Positions 27,111 to 39,971 of a stretch of 64,000 bases of DNA are shown piece by piece. Made by a program: the position numbers and the translations under genes. Positions within the stretch are counted from its first letter, which is position 1. The number at the start of each line of letters is the position of its first letter. A model generated the notes under the pieces. That model saw only the letters and a list, made by a program, of their open reading frames with translations, ran no database searches and was not told the DNA's origin. This DNA is from Brugia malayi. Lineage: Eukaryota; Nematoda; Chromadorea; Rhabditida; Onchocercidae. The stretch is taken from the NCBI RefSeq assembly GCF_000002995.4, contig NW_025062478.1, forward strand, positions 6,734,001-6,798,000, read 5' to 3'.

Positions 27111-29703
27111 ATATTACCGGAAAAAAAAGAAATTACTAGGAAAATATTCCAGTTTAGAGAATTTGAATTAAAGCAAACTGCTTATGAAAAGTGAGCGAAT
27201 TTTAAAATCCTGATTGCATTAAAAGACTACTTATATATTTTTATCTCCATTTCAACTCTTCAAGACAATCACTAATTGAGCGCTTGATGTTTAAGAAATA
27301 TTTAGGTATTTTTCCCACATGGGATACCAACAAATTCATTCACACAAACTTGGGCAAATCAAAACTAAGCTCATAAGCTTCATCAAATTCTAATTAAGCA
27401 AAAACAGTTTGGATGATTTAATGTGAGATCAATAAATCCTAATGTAGAAGTAGTTCATTTGTTTAAATGAACAACCAGTTACATCGAAGTATATTTATTG
27501 TTCATTAATGATAGCCAAAGTAAAACCTATGAAACTGTCCGGAACAATCTTGTTGAAATTGATAGAAGTGAATGAGTCATATGCAGACAAAGACTTAAGT
27601 GTAAAAACCGTAAAGCAAATAAATCAGTGACTACTATCATTTAATGAAACGGATCAGGAACACTTGCACTTGAACGAGTACTTTGGAATACGACCACTAG
27701 TTGATCAAATGTGATTTACAATGAAATGGGTAGAATTAACCCGAGTAAATTCAATAAATATGCTATCATTTTCTCTCGATGCATTTACAATTTCAGATCA
27801 TTTTGTGATACCGCCTTCACTAAATTATAAACAATTATAAAATCACTAAGATTGTGTTCAGATAAATTCTGGATTAGAGCTATTTTTAAAATGACAAGTA
27901 AAAATACATCCGTGTTTTGACTTAATGAAAACAGGTCTGAAAAGAGAAAGAGGAAATTTGATGCAAAATACATTGCAGAAGAGAAATGAGCCCTGAGCTG
28001 AACTGCAATCGCTTATTGCTAGTTATTGATATGTGCTGTTCTCAAATACTAGTTTTCATCAAATTTTTAATTATAAAAATAAAAGTCCAACGAAGCTGGC
28101 ACTGAAATTTTAACCACATATTCTATTTGAAGCATTTTTATGGAAGGTTATCCTACGAATAAAATTTTCAAACATTTTTATTTTGCTCAAGAAGATGAAA
28201 TAGCAATAGCTAAAGGGAGAGAGAGTTACTCATTATCAAAGCCTTTCTTGATGATTCGGTCTTTTTCTAAAAATCTTGTTTTTCAATTTCATAATTATCC
28301 TTCCTCAATCTCAAACAAAATCACAATTCTTCTCTTTCCATTCATATTCTTATATATAGATTACTAAAACTTCATGTTTCTGATCTTATCACCATTCCAA
28401 ATAATATAGTGCTAGTTAGATTGAAAGGAGCTTCAATAGCAACTACATAGTCTAAGATGAATCAGTGCTTGCCTTGTATAATCTGAAATATTCCGGTAAG
28501 GAAATGGTGAATGATTATTTGAACTGACAGCTATTGTCCACGAGCGATTGCAAAACAGAAGAATATGGAAAAGTTAAAATTGGTGAGTAGGGAGTAGGGT
28601 CGACAAATAATTGTCGCGAGGGGAGAGCGAGCATATAAATGTGTCTTGTATTAAATGACATTTTATTTCTGAAAATGAAATTTTAGTAGAAGAGTCAGTA
28701 AATCAGTAAATCAATTAAATTAAAAAAAAAAAGAAGGAAAGAAGCTGTCTGTTTTGTTTGTGAGATGAATTACACACAAAAGAGGAATAGAGGATGACGG
28801 GGTCACTTCGGGCTGCACGTCATTCATTACCCCAAAATTCAGGCAACTTCTATACTACTCGTTCCATCTTCATTACCACACCACTACCATTATTACTACC
28901 AGCACTACTGTCACCACAATAACATATCAAAGTGTTTTTACCGATTTGCTCTTTCAGCTTTCTGATTGTTCGTTGTAAAGAAGAGAAACATTTAAGACAA
29001 GATATCGTTTACGACGAATTTTCTCATTTTTTTGACAGATTCGCCACACAGATTTCACTTATAAAACAGTGGTACTAGCGCAAAAAATAAAAAAAAAAGA
29101 AACCCCAGCGCAAGAATTTAAATAAACAATGTTAGTTATGCAATACGAAGTATGGATCTGTGTGACATTTTTACGAGGTCATCAAAATAAAATCACTATC
29201 GAAGTCAAGCTAAATTTTAAATCAATCTTCAACTCACCTTCAACTTTAAACGAAACAAGAAATAAATGGTAGTTGCACTGTCACTGTCTTCTTACTGCTT
29301 CTTTTCCTTCTTCATAAATCAAACAGATCAAAACTAAGAAAAATCAGGAAACTTTTAAGCAAAAAGTATCAATATTTGCTACACTTTCCAAAAGTTTTAA
29401 AATCAGCTACCGATTGAGGTCTCAGCTTTACCAACTAGTTGGGTAAAGGTCAACGATTTAAGTCATTTGTAAATCTGATCAATTCAAAATTTAGTTACAA
29501 GATTCTTTTATTTCATCAATTCAAGATTTCAAATTAAAAGGTTTTCGTGCTCCTGCAAAAGATACTTTATTGAAGAATTCTCAAGTTTCCAAGAATAATT
29601 TAACCTAAAAAATCACAAAAAAAAAAAAAAAAACAGCCAGCAATAATGAGCAATATGAAAAATAAAACAAATGGATCATACCGCTTCCATTCAATATCAG
29701 CAG
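27111..29703. other. Spacer between the arms of IR-1
   Basis: About 2.6 kb of AT-rich DNA with no supported gene. Open frames at 27785-27973 (-) and 28140-28367 (+) are unremarkable. Nothing resembling a transposase or reverse transcriptase was seen, so IR-1 with its spacer is not an autonomous element of a type I recognise. Confidence 0.5.
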
Positions 29704-29993
29704 TTTCATATTTCAAAGTTTAAGGACTAATTCCTGGTAGTGCATTTCATTTCATTCTCGATTTCTTAGTATGTTTACTTTTAATAATGCCTTTCAAACG
29801 TTTAATATGCTGAGATGATTTGTCATCCTTTAGTAGTGCAACGATTTGATATCTAACCTGAAATTGCATGTGATGGTCCACAGTGTTTGTGGTAAAAGAC
29901 AGATTGCAAGATGTTTATGTGAACGAGAATCATGAACTTGATCACATTAGAATCAGTTACTTGTAATTTTCTCGCAGATCAGATACATTCATA
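29704..29993 (-). repeat. Right arm of a long inverted repeat (IR-1)
   Basis: Reverse complement of 26820-27110, about 98% identical over the inner 255 bp. A transcript crossing both arms would fold into a roughly 290-bp near-perfect duplex. Confidence 0.95.
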
Positions 29994-30467
29994 ACACATC
30001 AAAAGGACTTTCTCTTTACCTTTAAACTTTCCTCGATATATATCAAATGCAGTTGTTCTGCAGAGCTGCTTGTTAGAATGTGGTAACAGTTTAGGCGCAA
30101 ATAATCATGCAGCTGATGAATTAGATTTAAATAATTTTACTCCGTTCAAATACACTTTGTCAAAAGAAGTCGCGTTTGTTAAGGTGACTGAAGCAACGAA
30201 TTAGAGAAACAGTCTGTGGAAATGATTTAATGTGGAAAACAGAAAGTTAAGCAACCTGAAGTAGTGCTATGAAAACAAAAATGCCAAATGAAGGAGTAGA
30301 ACTAAGCATAAAACAGAATTTGCATGTGAGATATTCCAAAACGAAAAATTGAGAACGTTTCAAAAAGCTCAATTCCTATTTCAAAAATAAAACAGTAGTA
30401 ATTTCAATTAGAAAAAAAAAAAAAAAAAAAACAAATCATAAATTCTGAGGACCTAAATTTCCAACAC
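29994..30467. other. Short non-coding gap downstream of the Ig-like gene
   Basis: This contains the 3' UTR of the minus-strand Ig-like gene and a long poly-A run at about 30412-30432. No exon seen. Confidence 0.5.
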
Positions 30468-33400
30468 TTAAAGAATTGGACACCTTTGGGTATCCACAAG
30501 ATGGGTACCAACGAATACGCTAGCTGGTGTTTTATCTACTCGTATCGTCGGTTTACTATAGTAATACAGGCATAATCGATTACTGATCTTTAACATTGAT
30601 TCAACATTATCAATTCCAAATGCTGAGAAAATAGCAGAGATCCAGCGTTTCGTTGCTTTTGGTTTCTTAAAGAACATATCTGCCATCTAGAAAGAAATTC
30701 AGCCTAGTTTATGCTTTGTTTTAGATTAGTAACTGAATAAACAATATATACAAATCTTAATTTATTAAGTTGGAGGAAAAGACTGCAATGTTAGTACTAA
30801 CACTGTAACAATCGTCATATGTTTTGTCATCACCGAAGGCGCCTTCATGAATCAGTTTTGATACTAACGCACTGAAACAGGAATTTATTAACACAATGAA
30901 CTTTAAAAAAGTCAAATTTTACTTCTAGATTTTTCATTTTTTGTTTCTGGAATTTGAATTAATTTTATTTATTAAGAAGAACAAATGAATTGCAAATGAA
31001 TTGCAAGAACCTATAAAGACGTATGCCAGTAATGGTGAATTCGGGGATTTTTGACATATGATTCTTCAACTTTGTCACCCAGTTGAATAGATCATAAGCA
31101 GCAAATACACCTTCTACTAACTGACCGATATCTTTACTTGGATCTATCTTTCTTAAGTAACAGTGGCCTGAAATTTTGGAAGTTCTGAAAAGTTAAAAGA
31201 TATTTTCTTCATAGTTCGAAGAACTGAAAAACTGAAAAATCACCTTCTCTAGTTCTTACTGTGGTACCTTGCTCGCACGATGACCATTCACTCCACTGCA
31301 ATTGAATTTTCAAATTTACATACTTTTCTGCCAGTTTGGCATCTATCGAATGTCCGTGCAAATTCCAGCTGATCTCCTCGTTCATATTTTTATCACTCAC
31401 TACCTGAAAATTTTAAATATATAACCATTTCATTAAAGACAATTTGTCTACTTCACTGCTATGCAGCCGAGTAAAAGAATCAATAAATTCAATTATCTCA
31501 TCAATTTAATTGTCAATTTGGGTTGACAATCGAAATGGCAATTCTCTTTATTATTTTTAAAACAATTTAATCATCCGTTCAAATAACAAATACGAACAAT
31601 CAAACAAGCAACTATCAAAAAGAAAGCACCCAGTCGAGACACGATGTCCAATTCATAGTGCACATCCCAAATGCATCACGTATATATGTAGGAGGAATAT
31701 GACGAAATTTCCAGTTTGAATCAGGAAAACCTTGTGATTCCGGACATTCAGTTTCTGCGCAAAAAATTTGCTCCGTAATATTTTTCAATCAAACAAATTA
31801 TATTAAATTAAATTAAAGTCGTACAAATACAAGAATATGTTATTTCTTGCCAATCACGATAAATCGACTAATATTATTCTCTTTTTTTGCATTTTTATAT
31901 TTTGATCTTTCTAGCCTGCTAAATGCATTAAATAATGCCATGAAGAATAGAAAATTGCTTTACAGAATTTCAAAAATGGCTTGACATAATAATATAAAAG
32001 AAATATTTTCTTTAACTGTTTTTGGTTCATCATCTGTTATCAAATGGTGCGTCACATATCAATCTATTTAAACTTCCAATAACTGTTTTGCTCTTACTGA
32101 CCAATACTCAAATTTTTTGACACACACCATACTTATAACTTATCTCACAAATAAAAATGTAATCGAAATATAACATAATGAACTTACCAATCTGAGAAAT
32201 TTGTTCATCACCAGGCCTTGAAAATTAAAATCAAATTATTAAGTTGGAACGCTAATAATGGAAATATTTTGATAAGATAAAAGATGATCGTTACGACATC
32301 TACCACACTTTGAGAAAATTTACTTCTCAATTTACTTTCATATAAAACTAACATGAAAAACTTTCTAAATTATGAGAGTAGGATAAAAAAACAACCCAGG
32401 ATAAGATAATATGTTGCAATTAAATAAAGCAATTGCCGAGCAAAGATGATGCGAAAAAGGCTCGCAAGAATAGCCTCCATACTAGTAGTTCAGATGCTTT
32501 CGACAAACATAGATTCAGTATGTTTCAGCTTTCAAGATCTTCAGCCTTTTTCAAGCATGGAATTACTTACTTAAGATAAATGAAAAGAGGTTGCATGGCA
32601 ATCAAATAGTAAATGAAGTGTAAGACATTTCTGGAGGCTACATCCAAGCAACGATACAGGCCTTCATTCTCGGAAGTTGGCTAGAAATTTCTAAGTTTTT
32701 AACAAATTTATAATTTGTGACAGAAGCAAATATTGAAAAATTATCTTGCTAGAAATGTTAGTTTATACATATTTACACATGTATATAGTTAGGTGTAATA
32801 GTACAATAATACTAATAAAAGACATGAAATGTGCTATTTTGAAAAGCCTTTCTTAAACTGATACGCTACCATCTTTACTAGTGAGTTGTTCGAAGAAAAA
32901 AATAAAATCAGTTCAAAATATTTTATTTAAACAATCAAATATTGCGCTATTAAAAAAAGCCATAGCAGCAAATTTAGATATAAGGTTGCACTCGTTAAAA
33001 ATCTCAATAAATTTACTGAGCAATGGGAATGAAAATTGGGAGTATCATAGAAAGGAGTATCATGTTTTCGAACCCAGTACAACTATTTATGTGTGACGAC
33101 AACAAAAGAACCTGCCAGGTAAAAAAAAAAAAACTAAAACAAAATTCTACTCTAGCTATGGCATGAAAATTTAGAGTTCATACGGCGTATACTGTATATC
33201 TTATCATTTTAATTTCATATACTGTATATCTTATCATTTCAACTACAAGACTTAACATAAGACTGCAGTATAAACAGCTGAAGAATCATTGAATAGCAAA
33301 CATACCTGTAACAAGATTAGCATCCCTCTTCTCTGTATGAGTATGGTCTGTGATCGTGGATTTGTCCCAGTTCCGAAGTCGCTAGGCATTGCGCCAAAAT

Positions 33401-34693
33401 CACGCCATCTGTTCTCCCCATAATCGGCACTTAACGTCAGCAAATGCTGATTCCACTTAGGTGAATTTTTTAGGTTCTAAATATAATTTTATTACAACAA
33501 TTATCACTCGTAATTTGAAATATTCAAACACAAACTGATCAGAAGTGATGTATAAATAATATTAATAATTAATAATATCTAATTAATTTCTATTTTGCTA
33601 AAATTAACTTCCTATGTAAGACATTTCACAATTTGAGACATTCGTCGTCGATGATCAGAATAAAAACTCGCATAAAAAAATATAGAACAAAAAAGAAAAA
33701 AATGGAGTAGATGAAAGATAAATGAAAAAATAATTAATTAAGCATGAATTAAGTGTCAAGCAAGGCGGGTTTCATATCAATCTAACAACAATGATTTAGT
33801 TAGTTGTTTCGACAAATGAAAATTACTTAGTTAAATTATCATCATCTTAAGCTAAGTCTCAAACAAAAAAATTAAACTTTCATATCTCCCAGTGCATCCT
33901 CAACGTCCTTCGCTGGCATAAACCACCAGTGCTTTATTAACCCATTAAAAGTAAACGCTCGACGACACATTACACATCGAAGGTCAATACGCTGACCAGG
34001 CCAAAAGTAAATCGGCTTGATCTACAAAAAACCATGAAGAGCTCATAGCGCATGCTATCAGTGGAGCTACAATTACTCAACAAAATGAATGACTTATACA
34101 GCACCTATTAATGAGTAATATGATATATACTAAATTATCAGCACAACAATCAGCTAAAGTTATTTTGCCTTGAAATGTTACAAATAATTTTTATTCAAAA
34201 ACAAATTACGCAAAACGACTCCTAGTTTTTTAAGAAATCATTGACGAGCATACGGAAACATTCGGCTTATTATCACAGTTCGGTTCATAAAAGGACTCCA
34301 CAAACAATGATTTCAAATACTGCTTCTTATGGACATCTTCAATGAATTCAAACTCCATCGGATTATCAATATGAGGTGCCAAATCTGGTACTACATTCTC
34401 TTCATCCAACTGCAGTTCTCATGCATGTAAAATCCGACCGCACTATTTTTTTCAAGATACAAGAGATAGTAATCCTTACACATATATGATGGACTCTATA
34501 CAGGAGCATTGTGCAGATGAACCCAGTCGAATAATCACGCCTCAGGATTTTTCGGCTCCAAAATTTGATATGATAATGAAAGATAAGCTCGAACCTTCAT
34601 TAACCCAAAATATACATAAGTGATGGGACTTACAAGACTTTCTCCACCAAAAATGATCATTAAGACAACCATAACTGAGTACATTATTCCCAT
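30468..34693 (-). CDS. Secreted protein with an Ig-like domain and a WSxW motif (possibly FAM187-like)
   Basis: Eleven exons, phase-consistent, 466 residues: 34634-34693, 34254-34409, 33878-34021, 33306-33476, 32571-32680, 32188-32216, 31630-31754, 31244-31403, 31011-31167, 30802-30871, 30468-30686. Exon 1 is a signal peptide (MGIMYSVMVVLMIIFGG). An Ig-like fold is suggested by PGQRIDLRC (Cys88) and the canonical ENEGLYRC before the second cysteine (Cys188). A second module has WSEWSSCEQG at about 302-311 followed by RTREGHCY, reminiscent of a thrombospondin type 1 repeat or of vertebrate FAM187 proteins. I see no clear C-terminal transmembrane helix, so it is probably secreted. The family assignment is weak and the function unknown; the gene structure itself is strong. 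Confidence 0.85.
33188..33239. repeat. Two direct copies of a 22-bp unit
   Basis: TATACTGTATATCTTATCAT followed by TT occurs at 33188-33209 and again, identical, at 33218-33239, giving a 30-bp period. It lies in the intron downstream of the exon at 33306-33476 of the Ig-like gene. Confidence 0.9.
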
Positions 34694-35119
34694 TTGAACA
34701 ACCGCCTTCAGGTAGAACTGATTCCGAAGGTAAGAGAATTCTCAGATGCTAACAATATGCAAATCAAAGCAACAATTCGAAAAAAAGAAACTTTTTCAAA
34801 TTGTTGAGAAATATTTGGAGACATACACATGTTTCCTTCCCCATTTAATATAAATCTTTTAATAGAAAACATTTTCATAAGATTGTAATTGAAATCAACA
34901 GTGTTACAAGAAATGGACCAAAAAGGACACAAAGTAACTAAATCAAAGTTTGATATAAATGCTTTTTCTTCAAAAAATTTTTTTATAAAAGAATGTGCGT
35001 GAAAAAAGTTCTTTTAATATGAAAATTCATGCGCTCTGTAATTTATATACTGCGGAATAGTTGGAACCAAAGACTGTGTAACACATTTCTATCAAAACAT
35101 ATGTAATACCAAAAAATAA
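34694..35119. other. Gap between the Ig-like gene and the proteasome gene
   Basis: About 430 bp separates two minus-strand genes, containing the proteasome gene's 3' UTR and the Ig-like gene's promoter. I saw no exon. The spacing is longer than usual for a nematode operon but does not exclude one. Confidence 0.5.
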
Positions 35120-36831
35120 TCACTGAATAATGTGTTTCGGGTATGTTAAATGTGCTGGTATAACAGCAAATTTCGGAAACTGATTCCCATCCGGTCGAAT
35201 AAGCTGAAATTAAAAAAAAAAATGTATAATGTTGAATTTATATCAGTAAGCAATCACAGGATGGAGGATAGACATTCAAAACTTCATCCTAATTGCAGAA
35301 AATCAATGTTCCATTCAAAAAAAACGGATGCTTCACACAGTTAGAATCAATACATTCTCTCCGATGAAAAGCATCTGGGAAATTTAACTCTTACACTTCA
35401 AACTCAAATTATAATACGTTAATTAAATGAAAATACATTGAATGGAGGAATTGAAAGATAACATTTTCTTGATACATTTTTAATAAAACTTCGAGAATCA
35501 AATAACTAACCGTTCTTTTTGTGCCTGTTTTGTCGATAACAGCTAGTCTAATAACACCACCAGAAGAACCATCACGGATTGTTGCCAAAGCTACTGCATT
35601 GAGTACTAATTCTTTGCATTTTTCAGCAGTCATTCCTGGCTACAAATGTTCTACTATGCATTTGTGTCTTTTCGATTATTTTCGAATCATAAGGATAAAT
35701 AAAAAGATGCAAAAACACAGCTCACATAATTGTTTCTTTCATAGAAAAGTATCACATACTTACCTTCCACTGACTATCTAGAAAACCTTGTACGAATGTA
35801 CTACCCCTACCACTCGCTGCGCACCGCTGTCGAGTTACGTAACCACCCATTGGAATTGCATACAACTAAAATATTTTTTAAAAATAATAGAAAGCTATAA
35901 CATAGCTAATTTGATTTTAAAAAATATTAAAAGTAACAGGAGATATGACAAAATTTTAGTCTTAATAATTGGCAACTGACCTGTCCACCTTCAATATCAT
36001 CGTAGCCAGCAACCAGAACCGATGCTGATAAAGAGTCACGATATTTGTACAGAAAATTTCGAAATATCTGAGCAGAGCGTCCAACAGTAACTTCTTCTTC
36101 TTCCATCATTCTGTCAAAAAAGTAAGTTGCCTCAAGTCCAAACCTGAGAGAGAAATTTCCCAAAACAAAGGCTCTATTAAAAGCAGAACGATTAAAACTT
36201 ACGAATAAACTTCAATATAATACTTTACAATATCAGAAATGGCTTGTGTATCCGCAGCAGAGCCCGAACGACAAACTACCATACGATCCGTAACAGGTGT
36301 AATTTTATCTGTGGCGCGCGATGATATGTAACTCCTAAAAACAGTACACTCATCATTTCAAAAATTACACCATAGAAATTTTAAAAAGAAGAGAATTACA
36401 TCAGCCTAAATGAACTGCAGCTCAGGATAAAACGATAAACGCTAAGACATGATAATATACCCAGAACTTGTTCTCGAGTCTGTCCCAACCACAACTCCAC
36501 TATCGAATTCCATTGCAATGAGAGTTGTCTGCAAGTAAAGATATTTAGGTGCAATAATTTGAACGATATTAAAATACGTCAATCTAAGATATTCAATCTA
36601 AGCTTCTTTTTCCTTATACTAATAATAACAAAACTGTGACATAATATTCTCAAACTAACGATAGCCATTGGAAGCGGATTATTCCTATCTGTTTTAGTGT
36701 TGGAATGAAATAGAAATGTTCTATAAATAAGAAAGACTGAGATGGGATAAAAATAAAAATATAAAAGTGTATCTTACTCCCATGTCGACATTTTCACCTG
36801 TAAAGTATTGCTGCGGTCCGTTGCAAGTCAT
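35120..36831 (-). CDS. pbs-1: 20S proteasome subunit beta-1 (PSMB6 type, caspase-like)
   Basis: Catalytic subunit of the 20S core, cleaving after acidic residues. Seven exons, 243 residues: 36778-36831, 36461-36528, 36203-36334, 35981-36143, 35764-35865, 35511-35639, 35120-35203. An 18-residue propeptide ends in DMG. Mature Thr1 starts [11 protein letters not shown] and counting from it gives Asp17 and Lys33 (ATDKITP), the catalytic pair. [10 protein letters not shown] and [12 protein letters not shown] are beta-1 signatures, the latter holding Asp166 and Ser169. The usual GSGS loop reads GRGS. The C-terminus ends YPKHIIQ. An acceptor ends just 11 nt upstream of the ATG (near 36843), consistent with trans-splicing. 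It is divergent from the REEP gene. Confidence 0.97.
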
Positions 36832-36842
36832 GATTGTCTTTC

Positions 36843-37622
36843 CTGCAATGCCAACATATTTGTTAAGAGCAATTAAGAAATTTAATTCCCATAGAAGGTT
36901 ACAGTTTCTGTTGCAGTTTTTGGAAGATTAATTAGTTAGATATAGAAGACATAAGCCATCTTCCCACACTTACCCACCAATCTTCCCCATCTCACCCATC
37001 TTATTGAGACCAGTGTTACCCACTGGCTTTTCGCAACACGACTATAAACCGTGCAATCTACGTAAGAATATAAAGTTTTGTTGCTGCGAAATGTAATCCA
37101 TGCGAGTGCAATTTAGGCGGGGAGAGGCGTCTATGATTTAGTATAGAGAGCCTAGGATGGGTAGGTACATATAAGCCTAGTATGGCCTATAAAAAGAAAG
37201 CCTAGAAGTAGTCAACTGATGCAAATGCAGATAGACTGGATAGTTGTTGATTGGCTTGAACAGTGATGCATTGATAGGTAGTAGCCATTGAAGAGATGTT
37301 TAATTTTCCGTTTTAACGTTGATGTTAATGCCAAGGAAAAGTAAAATTTTGCAGACTGCTGTCGATTATGCTAAAAGTGGAATATAAAGTTCTGACTGGT
37401 CAGGTCAAAGCAATCCATTGAGGTTATCGCTGGACCATTCGAATGTACAGATGGTTATCTCTTCATTTGAATCATTCCGGATTCTCTATTTCGTCTTATT
37501 AAATAGGCGTGGAACTCTTTCGACATATATAATGTTTAGGGATGATCAGCTCATTGCGTTAAAAGGAGCTCATCCTTCATAATGTAACATCCATCTCTGA
37601 TATTGGACGATTTTTCTTTCAG
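36843..37622. promoter_or_regulatory. Divergent promoter region, proteasome beta-1 (-) and REEP (+)
   Basis: About 0.8 kb lies between two divergent start codons and must contain both promoters. It includes a TATA-like CTATAAAAAG at 37188-37197 and three copies of AGCCTAG at 37149, 37174 and 37199, exactly 25 bp apart. The REEP start is preceded directly by TTTCTTTCAG. No other exon was seen. Confidence 0.7.
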
Positions 37623-39276
37623 ATGGTTCTTCAGTTATTTTCACATGCTGCGTCTGTTTTGATTGGAGCACTTTATCCGGCCTTTAAAACTTTCAAAGTT
37701 ATTCGTGAAGGCGATTTTTTGCAAATGGTTACAGTTCCTTTATTTTTTACATTTTCTTAGTATTTCTTACATTGCATTCCAATTAGGAAAAACAGTTGGA
37801 ATTGTTTCAGAAGCGATGGTTGAAGTACTGGACAGTTTACGCAGGCTTTCTAGCAGCTGATACTATTGGTGATGTACTCTTATTGCCATACATTATTCCT
37901 GGTTATTTGGTGATGAAGATGAGCTTCCTTCTTTGGGCAGCATCTCCATGGACGGATGGTGCATCAATTGTTCATCAAAAAGTAAAATAGTCCGTTGAGC
38001 TGTTAAAGATCTTGTATTTACATACAGTTCAGAAACGTTTTGTCTGAAGCATTCTTGTTTCCAGTGACGGTAGTTCTCAGAATGAAAGACCGATTGAGAA
38101 AAAGCAAAGAGACTGAAAGAGAGGGAGTAATAATATTCACTTGTAATCTGTTAATTATATCACACAGTGTTTTTACCTACTTTCGTTTTCATAAGCTATT
38201 TCAGTTAATCGCTCCACTACTAACAGCGTATGAACATGACATTGATAATATGCTGGACAATATGGGACGTTCGGTGCAACGTCAGGCTTCAAGATTAGGA
38301 AATGGAGCACTAGACAAGTTAGTATTTCATGAGATTTAAATTGATAAGCACCTCAAGTGGATCTTCATGATACTTTGAAAGAAAAGTTAAAGACTTTTAC
38401 AGAGCGCGTGTCGGATTATTATCACTTGCAACCACAGATAGTTCGGCTACTGGTGAACCATTTTCTACCAGTCGATATGCTTCAATAACAGTCGGTTAGC
38501 ACCTGGTGGTTATTATTTTTTAAATAACTCTTTGAAGAAGCACACCTTTTCATGTCCTAAACAAAAACTTTTTTTTTTATTAAAATCGAAACTATACAGC
38601 TTCCAATTGTTTTCATTAAACAAACAGGTTTATCGTAATATCTCTTTTCATTTATTACTTTTTTTGTGTTTATTTGCAGCAGTAGAGGAACAAGCGGAAG
38701 AGGATATTATCCGGTTAGTTGACGAAGAAACAAATGTTAAGAGAGAGATGGAGGAAAGTGAAAGTAGTATGTCCCCAGAAAGTAATTCTTTCTGCAAATT
38801 TAACTGACAGAACATAAATATAAGTGTTATCGTTTTGCATAATTTGAAAATCAGTATGTTTTAGCATCAAATCGCTTAAAAGGAAACTGTGTGCGTTCTG
38901 ATGGTGTTAGTGTTACTAAGAAAGGACGAAACCGATTTAACAAGAATAGAAGGGCGGAAGGTATTTCTTACCTCTACACTTTCCTGTGCATTATTACAAA
39001 TTTCATTTTTACTTCATGAAACGGCTGCAGAGGAGTATAAGGGATTCAGGCTTTCAATATTCAGTCTCTCAGTATTCAGAAAATTGCAGCCTTTCACGAT
39101 TTATAATTTACTATGCTTTTCTCTCTAATGTTCAGTAACTTTATTGTAGTGTAAAGGAATTGCTAGATATATGTATTTCGTTCTGTCTTTGTTTTCGTTT
39201 TGTAGGAGATGCAAAAGACCGGTCGCACCGTACAAGACGCGTTACAGTAAATCGTAGTATCTCTCGTGGGCGATAA
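37623..39276 (+). CDS. REEP1-4 type ER-shaping protein (TB2/DP1/HVA22 family)
   Basis: Reticulon-like hairpin protein that curves ER tubules and links ER to microtubules. Six exons, 217 residues: 37623-37727, 37811-37981, 38205-38317, 38403-38494, 38680-38781, 39206-39276. The start MVLQLFSHAASVLIGALYPA matches the REEP1-4 pattern with no long N-terminal extension. KRWLKYWTVYAGF, PYIIPGYLVMKMSFLLW and SPWTDGASIVHQK follow the family order, as does the amphipathic segment EHDIDNMLDN. The tail is acidic then Arg-rich (RDAKDRSHRTRRVTVNRS). Exon 1 begins right after TTTCAG, a probable trans-splice site. The last junction (38781 to 39206) is less certain: read-through of exon 5 would instead stop at about 38806. 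Confidence 0.88.
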
Positions 39277-39971
39277 GTTTGATCATTTTCTATTTCCCAT
39301 AAATTTTATAAATGTTTTTTGAGTGTTCTTACATTTATCTCTGTTTTGATTCTTCTTCTTTTTTTTCGGTGTACAGCTTCATTCATTACTTACATATGCT
39401 TCCTCAGTTTCCAATAGTCTTGTAATTTTTTTACTGCTTGTCTTTCCACATTGCATGTTATCGCATTTATGGTTTTTTTTTTGGTTTCTGTTTCAATTTT
39501 TGGAATTCGCTGTCTTATTTTAATATCAAATTTGCTGCTTTCATGAAGGTGCATCTTTTTTTTAAAACTCAAAATGTTTGAGAAATCCTGAACAACTATT
39601 TTCCTGTTGTAGATATTGCTTTTTGAACAATGAATGGGTTTATCTACAGCTATTTTTTTTTTTTTTTTTTTGTGAGGTTTCAGGACGAAAACTCACGATA
39701 TTCTTAAATTTTGAACAGGTAAGAGAGGCGAGTCCTCGATTGGTTACTTTAGCTTGAAGTCGAAATATTTTTTTAAGTTTCAAAATATTGCACAATATGG
39801 ACAATTTATTTTCTTTAACAATGTAAGTAACTTATTTCCCTTTTCTTTTCCGATCCAGGTTTTGGAAGGTCGGTATTTCTTTCAGAAGCAGCAAATTTGA
39901 TAACACCTGTTTATTGATTCATGCTCAATAAGATACATGTTTTAATGATACTACGACAACAGACATAGGAA
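39277..39971. other. 3'-to-3' intergenic region
   Basis: About 700 bp between the convergent REEP (+) and TYW2 (-) genes, holding both 3' UTRs. It contains several poly-T runs, the longest at about 39653-39671. No exon seen. Confidence 0.6.
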
